From assembly GCF_026339735.1 (NCBI RefSeq), contig NZ_JAPEQG010000001.1:7338501-7402500 (forward strand): a stretch of DNA of 64,000 nt, given 5' to 3'. The stretch is from Streptomyces sp. NBC_01669 (lineage in GTDB: Bacteria; Actinomycetota; Actinomycetes; Streptomycetales; Streptomycetaceae). A program made the position numbers and the translations under genes. The notes beneath the pieces were generated by a model. The model was not told where the DNA came from and did not search any database. It saw nothing but the letters and a program-made list of their open reading frames with translations. Below are positions 16,905 through 25,033 of this stretch, piece by piece (position 1 is the first letter of the stretch; every line of letters starts with the position of its first letter).

Positions 16905-18107
16905 TCAGAGGAACGTCTTCCCCTCGCCCCGGTACGTCGGCACGGCCGCCGTGACCCGGTCGCCCTCGATCAGCTGCAACTCGTCGAAGCGCTCGCACAG
17001 CTCGCCGGCCTTCGCGTGCCGGAACCACACCTTGTCGCCGATCAGCAGATCGTCGGCCGGGGCGCCGAGCAACGGCGTCTGCACCTCGCCCGGACCCTCC
17101 TGCGGGTCGTAGCGCAACCCCTCCGGCAGATACGGGACGGGCAGCCGGTCCGCCCCCGCGGCCCCCGACGCCGGGTAGCCGCCGCCGAGCACCGTCACCA
17201 CACCCACGCCGGGCCGCCGCACCACGGGCTGCGCGAACAGCGCCGCCGGGCGGGCGCTGAACGACGTGTAGTTGTCGAACAGCCGTGGTACGTAGAGCCC
17301 CGACCCGGCCGCGATCTCGGTCACCGCGGACTCCGCCGCCGTGTGCTGCACGCTGCCCGTACCGCCGCCGTTCACGAACTCCAGGTCCGGCGCCACCGCG
17401 CGCACCGCCCGGACCACCTCCGCCCGCCGGGCCACCAGCTTCTTGCGGGCCGTCGCCTGCATCAGCCGGATCGCCCGGGACCGCAACGGCCGGCCCGCGA
17501 CCGCGTCCCCGACCCCGGCGATGTGCCCCTCGTACGCCATCAGACCGACCAGCCGGAAACCGGGCCTGCGCGCCACCGAGCGCGCCAGCTCCGCCAGCTG
17601 GGCGGGGGAGCGCAACGGCGAACGCCGCGCCCCGATCCTGACCCGGCCGCCGAGCAGCTGCAGCGAGGTGTCCAGCTCCACACAGACCCGGATCTCCTCC
17701 TGGCCACCGGCCCGCGCCGCGTCGATCAGTTCCAGCTGCGCGTGGTCGTCCACCATCACCGTCACCGCGGCGGCGAGCTTCGGGTCGGCGGCCAGCTCGG
17801 CGAAGGCGGACCGGTCGGCCGACGGGTAGGCCAGCAGGACGTCGTCGAACCCGGCCCGGGCCAGCCACAGCGACTCGGCCAGCGTGAACGACATGATCCC
17901 GGCGAAGCCCGGCCGTGCGAGCACCCGCTCCAGCAGGGTCCGGCAGCGCACCGACTTGCTCGCGACCCGGATCGGCTTTCCCGCTGCCCGGCGGACGAGA
18001 TCATCGGCGTTCGCGTCGAAGGCGTCCAGATCGACGACGGCGATCGGGGCGTCGAGGTGGGCGGTGGCCCGGTCGTAGCGGGTCCGGTCAGCGGCACGGG
18101 CAGTCAT
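16905..18107 (-). CDS. PLP-dependent amino acid deaminase/aldolase (alanine racemase-like fold)
   Basis: A 400-residue fold-type III PLP enzyme related to D-threonine aldolase and D-serine dehydratase. The alanine racemase-like N-terminal barrel has PIRVASKSVRC, with the PLP lysine about residue 51. GLMAYEGHIAGVG and the C-terminal IGDKVWFRHAKAGEL follow; in DSD1-like enzymes that region holds a metal site. The substrate is probably a D-3-hydroxyamino acid, but this is inferred. ATG 18107 is chosen because upstream residues are low-complexity and antisense to the divergent gene. Confidence 0.85.
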   Translation of the reverse strand: MTARAADRTRYDRATAHLDAPIAVVDLDAFDANADDLVRRAAGKPIRVASKSVRCRTLLERVLARPGFAGIMSFTLAESLWLARAGFDDVLLAYPSADRSAFAELAADPKLAAAVTVMVDDHAQLELIDAARAGGQEEIRVCVELDTSLQLLGGRVRIGARRSPLRSPAQLAELARSVARRPGFRLVGLMAYEGHIAGVGDAVAGRPLRSRAIRLMQATARKKLVARRAEVVRAVRAVAPDLEFVNGGGTGSVQHTAAESAVTEIAAGSGLYVPRLFDNYTSFSARPAALFAQPVVRRPGVGVVTVLGGGYPASGAAGADRLPVPYLPEGLRYDPQEGPGEVQTPLLGAPADDLLIGDKVWFRHAKAGELCERFDELQLIEGDRVTAAVPTYRGEGKTFL

Positions 18108-18292
18108 GGCCGCAGCTTGCCAGACGCCACTACCGCTGGGTAGGGGGACGATCTGGGCAGATCCCCCGGGGCCGCGGCGCCCCGCTCCCGCCCGACCCCT
18201 CCCAACCCGTAGAGTGACAGGCACGCGGCGACCAACGGGCCTGCCTGTGACGGTGATCCGCGAGCGGTACGGAACGTGGACCAGGGGGGCGG

Positions 18293-19540
18293 ATGAGTAC
18301 CGAGGCGCAGCGCGCTCCCGTGCCGCCCCGCCCGACGACGCCACCCCACCCGGCCGGCCCCCCGGACGAGTCGGGGCACATGACGGAGCCGTCGGCCCCG
18401 GCCCTGCCCACCGCGTCCCCGGCCCGGGTGACCCCGGGCCCGAATCCGGCGCAGCATCCGGTTCCGCTGCAGAGCGAGAGCCAGAGCCGGCCCCAGAGCA
18501 CGGTCCCGGAGCAGAGGCCCGTGGAGACGACCACGCGGCTCCGTCCCGTGAGCCCGGTCGCCGCCCCCGGTCCTGCCCCCGCACCCGTTCCGCCCCGCCC
18601 CGAGGCGCCGCCCGCCGCGACCCGCCGCCGGCCGGTCGGCGCCGTGGATCTCACACCGCGGCGCGGCGCGATACCGCCCCCGCCCCACCCGGGCGGCCAT
18701 GTCCCGTATCCCCACGGCCACCGCCCGTCCCCCGGTCCCGAGACGCCCGCCGAGACCACCACCCGGCTGCGTCCCGTCCCTGCCCGTCATCCAGCCAGGA
18801 CCGCGGCCGCCGCGGCCTGTGTCGTGCTCGGGCTCGGGCTGATCGGCGGCGCGGTCACCGGGACCTATCTCACCAGCGAATCCTCGGCCGATCCCGGCGC
18901 CCGTGACCCGTATGTCACCGGCCGCACCGCCTGGCGTGACATCCCCGTGGACACCCTTTTCCCGCGCACCCTCAAGGGCGAAGGCGCGGGTCCCGGCGGC
19001 GCGGACCGGGTCTGGACCCGGATCGGCGTCGCACCGGACAGCGGCTGCACGAGCGGGCTCGACCCCCTGCTCCTGAAGACGCTCCGACCGGTCGGCTGCG
19101 AACGGCTGCTGCGAGCCACGTACACCGACGCCACCTCCAGCAGCGTCACCACGGTCGGCATGGTCTTCACCGAGGGCGGAGCCGACGCGATGAGGGCGCT
19201 GAGCACCCGCTTCACCGACCAGCACCTCGACACCCGCACCGACCTGATGCCCCGTACGTACGCCGTCAAGGGCACCGCTGCCGCCGGGTTCGGCAACGGG
19301 CAGCGCGCCACCTGGACCGTCCATGTGCTGACCGAGGTACCGGTCGTCGTGTTCGCCGTCTCCGGCTTCGCCGACGGGCGTACGGTCACCGACCCGCAGC
19401 CCGTCGCCGACGCGCTGGCCGCGGACTCCACGACGGCCGTGGCGCAGGCAGGTCTCGGTCATGAGGCCAAGGGCATCGCCGACCGGGTCGAGCGCGGGAT
19501 GCGCCGGACCGTCACCGACCTCTCGGAGAAGCCGCAATGA
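18293..19540 (+). CDS. proline-rich single-pass membrane protein, partner of the mycosin-like protease
   Basis: A 415-residue protein. About 170 cytoplasmic residues are rich in Pro/Ala/Arg and contain the exact nonapeptide ETTTRLRPV twice (78-86 and 154-162). A transmembrane helix at about 170-192 leads to an extracellular domain with two Cys (SGCTSGLD, PVGCERLL). The last 4 bases overlap the protease ATG, so the two are translationally coupled and probably act together. ETT motifs in flexible tails are Ser/Thr-kinase targets in actinobacteria (GarA is the known example), so phosphorylation is a fair guess. No enzymatic domain is recognised. Confidence 0.85.
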   Translation: MSTEAQRAPVPPRPTTPPHPAGPPDESGHMTEPSAPALPTASPARVTPGPNPAQHPVPLQSESQSRPQSTVPEQRPVETTTRLRPVSPVAAPGPAPAPVPPRPEAPPAATRRRPVGAVDLTPRRGAIPPPPHPGGHVPYPHGHRPSPGPETPAETTTRLRPVPARHPARTAAAAACVVLGLGLIGGAVTGTYLTSESSADPGARDPYVTGRTAWRDIPVDTLFPRTLKGEGAGPGGADRVWTRIGVAPDSGCTSGLDPLLLKTLRPVGCERLLRATYTDATSSSVTTVGMVFTEGGADAMRALSTRFTDQHLDTRTDLMPRTYAVKGTAAAGFGNGQRATWTVHVLTEVPVVVFAVSGFADGRTVTDPQPVADALAADSTTAVAQAGLGHEAKGIADRVERGMRRTVTDLSEKPQ

Positions 19541-20742
19541 GCAGCCGACGCCGCCACCGCCGCGCACTCGGCGCGGTCTGCGCCGCCACCGCGTTCGCGC
19601 TGCTGCCCGCCGTCCCCGCCCGCGCGGACACGATCCGGCCCCAGCAGTGGGGCCTCCAGGCGCTCCACACCGACCGGGCCTGGCAGACCACCAGGGGCAA
19701 GGGGATCACCGTCGCCGTCGTCGACACCGGGGTCGACGACAGCCTTCCCGACCTGGCGGGCCAGGTGCTGCCCGGCAAGGACATGATCGGTTTCGGCGCC
19801 CGGCGCGGCGACCGTTCCTGGGCCCGGCACGGCACCGCGATGGCCGGCATCATCGCGGGCCGTGGCCACGGCGTCGGCCGCGGTGACGGCGTGCTCGGCA
19901 TCGCCCCCGAAGCGAAGATCCTTCCGGTCCGGGTGATCCTCGAAGCCTCCGACCCGTCCCGCGCCAAGGCCCGAGAGTCCCGCGGTACGGCCCTGGCCGA
20001 CGGCATCCGCTGGGCCGCCGACCACGGCGCCGACGTCATCAATCTCTCCCTCGGCGACGACAGCGAGTCCGCACACCCCGAGGGCGGTGAGGACGCCGCC
20101 ATCCAGTACGCGCTGAAGAAGGGCGCCGTCGTCGTCGCCTCGGCGGGCAACGGGGGCGAGAAGGGCGACCACATCTCGTATCCCGCCGCCTACCCCGGTG
20201 TGATCGCGGTCGCCGCCGTCGACCGGTACGGCACGCACGCGGCGTTCTCCACCCGCCGCTGGTACGCCACCGTCAGCGCCCCCGGCGTCGACATCGTCGT
20301 CCCGTCCCCCGACCGTCACTACTACATCGAGTGGGGGACCTCGGCCGCCTCCGCATTCGTCTCCGGCGCGGTCGCGCTGGTCCGGGCCGCCCACCCGGGG
20401 CTGTCGCCCGCCCAGGTCAAGAAGCTCCTCATGGACACCGCGCGCAACTCACCCGAGGGCGGCCGCGACGACTCCCGGGGCTACGGCATCGTCGACCCGG
20501 CCGCCGCGATCAAGGCGGGCGGCACGCTCCGTCCGGGCGGTCTCAAAGCCGAGTCGGCCGCGTCCGCCGACTCGGCGAAGGCCGGCTACAGCAAGCGCTA
20601 CTTCGGCCCCGGGCCCACCCCGCAGCACAAGGACGAAGCCCCCGCCGGCTGGCTCGCCCCGATCGCGGGCGGTCTCGGAGCCGTGCTGCTGGCGCTGGCC
20701 GTACTGCTGTGGCGCGGCAGGAAACCCTCCGTGCGCCGCTGA
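19537..20742 (+). CDS. mycosin-like subtilisin-family serine protease (S8), membrane-anchored
   Basis: 401 residues. A signal peptide ends near AVPARA (about 30). The catalytic triad is intact: Asp in VAVVDTGVD, His in RHGTAMAGIIAG, Ser in GTSAASAFVSGAVAL. After a Gly/Ser/Pro linker, a C-terminal helix (WLAPIAGGLGAVLLALAVLLWRGRK) anchors it outside the membrane. This is the MycP layout, which processes and stabilises type VII secretion systems. No EccC, EccD or WXG100 gene is present in the window, so it is an orphan mycosin paired only with the upstream membrane protein. Confidence 0.92.
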   Translation: MSSRRRHRRALGAVCAATAFALLPAVPARADTIRPQQWGLQALHTDRAWQTTRGKGITVAVVDTGVDDSLPDLAGQVLPGKDMIGFGARRGDRSWARHGTAMAGIIAGRGHGVGRGDGVLGIAPEAKILPVRVILEASDPSRAKARESRGTALADGIRWAADHGADVINLSLGDDSESAHPEGGEDAAIQYALKKGAVVVASAGNGGEKGDHISYPAAYPGVIAVAAVDRYGTHAAFSTRRWYATVSAPGVDIVVPSPDRHYYIEWGTSAASAFVSGAVALVRAAHPGLSPAQVKKLLMDTARNSPEGGRDDSRGYGIVDPAAAIKAGGTLRPGGLKAESAASADSAKAGYSKRYFGPGPTPQHKDEAPAGWLAPIAGGLGAVLLALAVLLWRGRKPSVRR

Positions 20743-20761
20743 AGCAGGGCCGGGGGCCCGC

Positions 20762-21649
20762 TCACCGCGCCTCGTCGAGCACCCTCACCGCGGCCTTCGC
20801 GACCGACTCCACCCGCTCGATGCCCGTCTCCTTCGTATGCTGCCCGGCGGAGAGCACCGCCACCAGATACGTGTGCTCGTGGGCCTTCACCTGCCCGATG
20901 CTGTTGATGTCCCACAGCCCGGTGGCGCTCCGCGGCATCCAGCCGTTCTTCAGCGCCCAGTCGCTGCCCGCCGCCGACACCCCCCAGTGCTGGTCGGCCG
21001 CCACTCGGCGCATCAGCCCCTGCAGATACGTACGGGAGGCCCCGGTCAGTTTCGAATGCGTACCGAACACCGTCTGCAGCAGCTTCAGCTGATCCGCCGA
21101 CGTCGTCTGCGTCAGCCCCCAGGCCTGGGCGGCGGTCGTGCTCGTCAGGCCGAACCGCTGGTTGGCCGCGTCGAGTCCGGCCGCCCCGCCGATCGCCTGC
21201 ATGAGCGAGGTCGCGGCGTCGTTGTCGCTGTTCTCGATCATGGTGACGGCCCGGCTGCGCTCGTAGCCGGTGAGCTCCCGCTCGTCGTCCTGCGCCTGCA
21301 GCAGAAGTGCCGCGAGGATGTCGACCTTGACGATGCTCGCGGTGGCGTACATCCGCTTCCCGTACATCGCGCCGTCGCCGCTGTCGGTGTCCAGCACCGC
21401 GACCGACATCGTGGAGTCACCGGTCAGCGGCGCCACCGCCGCTGCCAGCTCCGCGTCGAGATCCACCTGCGGCTCCTTGCTCGTCACCACCGGGGCCGTC
21501 GACGATACGGAAGCCACGGGGCGGGGCGCAGCATCGGAGGGCCGGCCCATCAGGTACAGGCCTCCGGCGGCCGAACCTGCCAGCAGCACCACGGCCGTCA
21601 TTCCGGCGGACAGCGCGGATGTACGTCTTTTCGGTATCGACAGGGGCAT
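20762..21649 (-). CDS. secreted class A beta-lactamase-like serine hydrolase
   Basis: A 295-residue penicillin-recognising-fold protein with an N-terminal membrane anchor or signal (ALSAGMTAVVLLAGSAAGGLYLM). The S-x-x-K motif is ATASIVKVD, the S-D-N motif is ENSDNDAAT, and a KNG (ALKNGWMP) replaces the usual KTG/KSG triad. The catalytic serine is kept, so it should acylate, but I cannot say whether it acts on beta-lactams. It is convergent with the mycosin operon and divergent from the SseB-like gene. Confidence 0.85.
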   Translation of the reverse strand: MPLSIPKRRTSALSAGMTAVVLLAGSAAGGLYLMGRPSDAAPRPVASVSSTAPVVTSKEPQVDLDAELAAAVAPLTGDSTMSVAVLDTDSGDGAMYGKRMYATASIVKVDILAALLLQAQDDERELTGYERSRAVTMIENSDNDAATSLMQAIGGAAGLDAANQRFGLTSTTAAQAWGLTQTTSADQLKLLQTVFGTHSKLTGASRTYLQGLMRRVAADQHWGVSAAGSDWALKNGWMPRSATGLWDINSIGQVKAHEHTYLVAVLSAGQHTKETGIERVESVAKAAVRVLDEAR

Positions 21650-21735
21650 GGAGCGGACGCTAGGAAGAGCACCTGGCAGAGGGCTGTGGCGCACCTGAGG
21701 ACATGGTGAGAAACCGCACCGACTACGCTCGCCCC

Positions 21736-22509
21736 GTGGCGCTGAAGAACATTCCGGACCCCGGTTACTCCGACGACGACGGCACGGCCGACCCCGCACT
21801 GACCGCGGCGCTCGCCGCCTGGGCCGAGGACCGGACGGCCGTCGGCCCGGTCCTCGAAGCGCTCAAGGGAGCCAGGCTCCTGGTCCCCGTCGTCGCCGTC
21901 CTCGGAGAGGTGGAGGAGGACGAGGAGGACAGTCGCGAAGCGCCCGGCAAGGGTGGTGGGCGACGGGTGGGCGGGCTGCGCCGGGAGAAGACCAGCGACA
22001 TGGCCGTCCCCACCCTCCAGGCCGGTGACCGTCGCGCGCTTCCCGCTTTCACCTCGACCGCCTCGCTGGCCCGCTGGGACCCGCAGGCCCGCCCCGTCGC
22101 CGTGCCCCTGCACCAGGCGCTGCAGGCGGCCGCGCACGAGAAGGCGGACACGGTGGTGCTCGACCTCGCCGGTCCTGTGGCGTACGAACTGACCGGCTCC
22201 GCGCTGCTCGCCCTTGCCGAGGGCCGCACCAGTGCCGACCCGCTGGACGACCCGGCGGTCACCTCCGCGGTACGGGACGCGGTCGCCGCCGAGCCCGCCG
22301 TGCTCCGCGCCCACCTCGTCCCGGGACGGTCAGGAGGCACCCTCGCCCTGGTCCTGGCGCCCGAAGCGGCCCCCGCCGAGACGGCCCGCCGGGTTGCGGA
22401 ATCGCTCGCCGCCGACGAGGTCCTGCGGGCACGCCTGGTGCGGGGCCTGGACCTCGCGCTGCTTCCGGCCGACACGATCGCGCCCGGAGAGCCCCTCTTC
22501 ACACGCTGA
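21736..22509 (+). CDS. SseB-family protein
   Basis: About 257 residues. It begins VALKNIPDPGYSDDDG and contains EKTSDMAVPTLQAGDRRALPAFTS and RPVAVPLHQALQAAAHEKADTVVLDLAGP, which fit the SseB N-terminal fold named after a Salmonella secretion protein; its role in actinobacteria is unknown. GTG 21736 follows a TACGCT -10-like hexamer by only 7 bases, suggesting a leaderless transcript. ATG 21703 and GTG 21706 are alternative starts. From memory, Streptomyces homologues begin at MALKNIPDPG. Confidence 0.85.
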   Translation: MALKNIPDPGYSDDDGTADPALTAALAAWAEDRTAVGPVLEALKGARLLVPVVAVLGEVEEDEEDSREAPGKGGGRRVGGLRREKTSDMAVPTLQAGDRRALPAFTSTASLARWDPQARPVAVPLHQALQAAAHEKADTVVLDLAGPVAYELTGSALLALAEGRTSADPLDDPAVTSAVRDAVAAEPAVLRAHLVPGRSGGTLALVLAPEAAPAETARRVAESLAADEVLRARLVRGLDLALLPADTIAPGEPLFTR

Positions 22510-22629
22510 TCACCCGACCGGCCCGACGCGCGCGAACAGCCGCTCCGCCGGTGTGGCGCGGCGCTGGTGCACCGGCTGACCCACCCCACCCCGGGATGCG
22601 CGGAGCTCAGCAGGGCGTGCGGGGGAATG

Positions 22630-22665
22630 CTGTGAGCCCCTGCCCGTCCGGGCAGGGGCTCACAG
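22630..22665. terminator. bidirectional terminator hairpin
   Basis: Perfect 17-bp arms (22630-22646 and 22649-22665) separate the convergent SseB-like and DUF1844 genes. They form one of the strongest hairpins in the window. Confidence 0.9.
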
Positions 22666-22694
22666 TCGTACGGAGGGGAGGAGGGGGTGGCGGC

Positions 22695-23057
22695 TCAGCC
22701 GAAGACGGGGCCGGTGTACTTCTCACCGGGGCCCTGGCCAGGCTCGTCCGGTACCAGCGAGGCCTCGCGGAACGCCAGCTGCAGAGACTTCAGTCCGTCC
22801 CGCAGCGGCGCCGCATGGAACGAGCTGATCTCCGTGGCGCTCGCGTCCAGCAGGCCGGCCAGGGAGTGGACCAGCTTGCGGGCCTCGTCGAGGTCCTTGT
22901 GCTCGTCGCCGTCCTCGGTGAGGCCGAGCTTCACGGCGGCCGCGCTCATCAGGTTGACGGCGACCGTCACGATCACCTCGACCGCGGGGACCTCTGCGAT
23001 GTCGCGGGTCATGTCGTCGAAGCCGGGGGTTTCACTGCTGGGGGTCGCGTCACTCAT
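22695..23057 (-). CDS. DUF1844 family protein
   Basis: 120 residues, helical, with the DUF1844 core VIVTVAVNLMSAAAVKLGLTEDG and the DLDEARKLVHSLAGLLDA helix. It is a small conserved cytoplasmic actinobacterial protein of unknown function that almost always lies next to infC, divergent from it, as here. Confidence 0.88.
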   Translation of the reverse strand: MSDATPSSETPGFDDMTRDIAEVPAVEVIVTVAVNLMSAAAVKLGLTEDGDEHKDLDEARKLVHSLAGLLDASATEISSFHAAPLRDGLKSLQLAFREASLVPDEPGQGPGEKYTGPVFG

Positions 23058-23118
23058 GCGCCATACGATAGGCCCACGCCGGCACGGCTCCGTCTGCGGG
23101 AGCGGCTGCGGCAGCTGG

Positions 23119-23148
23119 TTAGCGCCCGCCCCGGTGAGCTGCTAACCT
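23119..23148 (+). promoter_or_regulatory. probable vegetative promoter of infC-rpmI-rplT
   Basis: TTAGCG (23119-23124) and TAACCT (23143-23148) are spaced 18 bp and lie about 300 bases before the infC start. The hexamers fit a weak HrdB-type promoter and leave room for the long structured leader. Confidence 0.4.
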
Positions 23149-23443
23149 GGTGTAACGACCGGCTGGGTAACTATGTACCCGGCCCACAAGTGGAGGCTCC
23201 GATCTCCCACCTGACCATCCTCCGGGACGGCAGGTCACCGGTCAGGTGGCGCCCATCGTTCCGTACGGACGATGGAGCCGCCCGATGCGCCCCGCGGTTG
23301 ACCGCGGCGGTGTTCCGGTTTTCCAGGAGCCCCGCCTGTGTCCCGTCCGGGGCATTTTTCATGCACTGGTGCGGTTGGTCTCACGAAACAGACGTTACGT
23401 GGCTGTCCGCCAGGCGGCCGCGTGGTGCTACCGAGGAGGATCC
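23149..23443 (+). promoter_or_regulatory. structured 5' leader of infC with terminator-like hairpin
   Basis: The roughly 290-nt leader contains hairpin CCATCGT...ACGATGG (about 23249-23276) enclosing CCGTACGG. Near 23329-23353, GCCCCG pairs with CGGGGC, followed by ATTTTT (23354-23359). That looks like an intrinsic terminator placed inside the leader, unusual in Streptomyces because of its T-run. In many bacteria infC-rpmI-rplT is regulated through its leader by ribosomal protein L20 or by IF3 itself. Attenuation here is inferred. Confidence 0.55.
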
Positions 23444-24112
23444 ATCAGCGCCGAGCCCCGCATCAACGACCGGATTCGCGTTCCCGAGGTGCGACTTGTC
23501 GGTCCCAGCGGCGAGCAGGTCGGGATTGTTCCGCTTGCCAAGGCCCTGGAACTCGCACAGGAGTACGACCTCGACCTGGTCGAGGTGGCGGCGACCGCCC
23601 GTCCGCCCGTGTGCAAGCTCATGGACTACGGGAAGTTCAAGTACGAGTCGGCCATGAAGGCCCGTGAGGCGCGCAAGAACCAGGCGCACACGGTCATCAA
23701 GGAAATGAAGCTCCGGCCGAAGATCGACCCGCACGACTATGACACCAAGAAGGGTCACGTCGTCCGGTTCCTCAAGCAGGGCGACAAGGTCAAGATCACG
23801 ATCATGTTCCGTGGTCGTGAGCAGTCCCGCCCTGAGCTCGGCTTCCGTCTGCTCCAGCGTCTCGCTTCGGACGTCGAGGAACTCGGCTTCATCGAGTCGA
23901 ACCCGAAGCAGGACGGCCGGAACATGATCATGGTTCTGGGCCCGCACAAGAAGAAGACCGAAGCCATGGCCGAGGCCCGTGAGGCCCAGGCCGCCCGCAA
24001 GGCGGAGCGTCAGGGTTACACCCCCGACGCCGAGGCTCCTGCGGAAGAGGCTGCCGAGGCTCCGGCCGAAGCGCAGCCCGAGGCTTCGGCCGAGACACCT
24101 TCCGAGGCGTGA
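23444..24112 (+). CDS. infC: translation initiation factor IF-3
   Basis: 222 residues from an ATC start. It has the N-terminal domain (AEPRINDRIRVPEVRLVGPSG), the lysine-rich linker (KFKYESAMKAREARKNQ) and the C-terminal domain (KGHVVRFLKQGDKVKITIMFRGRE). A Pro/Ala/Glu-rich acidic tail of about 35 residues follows, found in actinobacterial IF-3. No ATG or GTG lies in frame near the conserved N terminus. An excellent GAGGAGGA ribosome site sits about 4 bases before ATC AGC GCC. Use of AUC/AUU by infC is known from E. coli, where it allows IF-3 to regulate itself. Confidence 0.95.
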   Translation: MSAEPRINDRIRVPEVRLVGPSGEQVGIVPLAKALELAQEYDLDLVEVAATARPPVCKLMDYGKFKYESAMKAREARKNQAHTVIKEMKLRPKIDPHDYDTKKGHVVRFLKQGDKVKITIMFRGREQSRPELGFRLLQRLASDVEELGFIESNPKQDGRNMIMVLGPHKKKTEAMAEAREAQAARKAERQGYTPDAEAPAEEAAEAPAEAQPEASAETPSEA

Positions 24113-24232
24113 CCTCAGGGGGCGCCATCCAGGCGGCCCCGGGTCCCCTCGGAATCCCCACCAAGATCTGACGCCCCTGCTGTCCGGTGCCTGCACCGCG
24201 AGGGGCGCCACTTACGAGGAGAGAACGGCGCG

Positions 24233-24427
24233 ATGCCGAAGAACAAGACGCACAGCGGTGCCAGCAAGCGATTCAAGATCACCGGCTCCGGCAAGGTGCT
24301 CCGCGAGAAGGCCGGCAAGCGCCACCTGCTCGAGCACAAGTCGTCCAAGAAGACCCGCTCGCTGACCGGCACGGTCGTCGTGGCTCCGGCCGACGCCAAG
24401 AAGATCAAGAAGCTTCTCGGCAAGTGA
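24233..24427 (+). CDS. rpmI: 50S ribosomal protein L35
   Basis: 64 residues, full length for L35, with MPKNKTHSGASKRFKITGSG and the basic LLEHKSSKKTRSLTG core. It is the second gene of infC-rpmI-rplT, 120 bp after infC, and that spacer contains an inverted repeat (CGCCCCT...AGGGGCG). A GGAGAG ribosome site precedes ATG. Confidence 0.97.
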   Translation: MPKNKTHSGASKRFKITGSGKVLREKAGKRHLLEHKSSKKTRSLTGTVVVAPADAKKIKKLLGK

Positions 24428-24533
24428 GGTTCGGCCCCCGGTGAATCCGGGGGCGCGACCTCGATCACACCGGGACCAATTCGTTTCCGGGCCGTGTGAG
24501 TCCAACCACGGCCCCGCTACAAGGAGTTAACAA

Positions 24534-24917
24534 GTGGCACGCGTCAAGCGGGCAGTCAACGCCCACAAGAAGCGCCGGGCAATCCTCGAGGCCGCCAGCG
24601 GTTACCGCGGTCAGCGCTCGCGCCTGTACCGCAAGGCCAAGGAGCAGGTCACCCACTCCCTGGTCTACAACTACAACGACCGCAAGAAGCGCAAGGGCGA
24701 CTTCCGTCAGCTGTGGATCCAGCGCATCAACGCCGCTGCCCGCCAGAACGGCATGACGTACAACCGCCTCATCCAGGGTCTGAAGGCCGCCAACATCGAG
24801 GTGGACCGCAAGATCCTGGCCGAGCTCGCGGTCAACGACGCCAACGCGTTCGCCGCTCTCGTCGAGGTTGCCCAGAAGGCCCTCCCGAGTGACGTCAACG
24901 CCCCGAAGGCCGCCTGA
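24534..24917 (+). CDS. rplT: 50S ribosomal protein L20
   Basis: 127 residues with the long basic N-terminal helix (ARVKRAVNAHKKRRAILE) and RQNGMTYNRLIQGLKAANIEVDRK. The GTG start follows AAGGAG at 24521-24526. L20 binds 23S rRNA and in other bacteria also represses this operon. A terminator hairpin follows. Confidence 0.97.
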   Translation: MARVKRAVNAHKKRRAILEAASGYRGQRSRLYRKAKEQVTHSLVYNYNDRKKRKGDFRQLWIQRINAAARQNGMTYNRLIQGLKAANIEVDRKILAELAVNDANAFAALVEVAQKALPSDVNAPKAA

Positions 24918-24944
24918 TCCAGGGCACACTTCTTGGCTTTTGAG

Positions 24945-24979
24945 CCGGACCCGCAGGCGCTCGTCGTCTGCGGGTCCGG
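24945..24979 (+). terminator. terminator after rplT
   Basis: A 12-bp perfect stem (24945-24956 with 24968-24979) with an 11-nt loop follows the rplT stop by about 30 bases, with a short T-rich stretch just upstream. Confidence 0.75.
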
Positions 24980-25033
24980 TGCGTTGCACCCCTTGTTCCG
25001 TACCTCCGCACGCAGAGAGGCCCGTCGCCGACC

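Noticed and set aside
23246..23443. Longer IF-3 reading from ATG 23246
   Set aside because: It would translate the hairpin-rich leader, has no ribosome site and adds residues not seen in IF-3; ATC with GAGGAGGA fits better.
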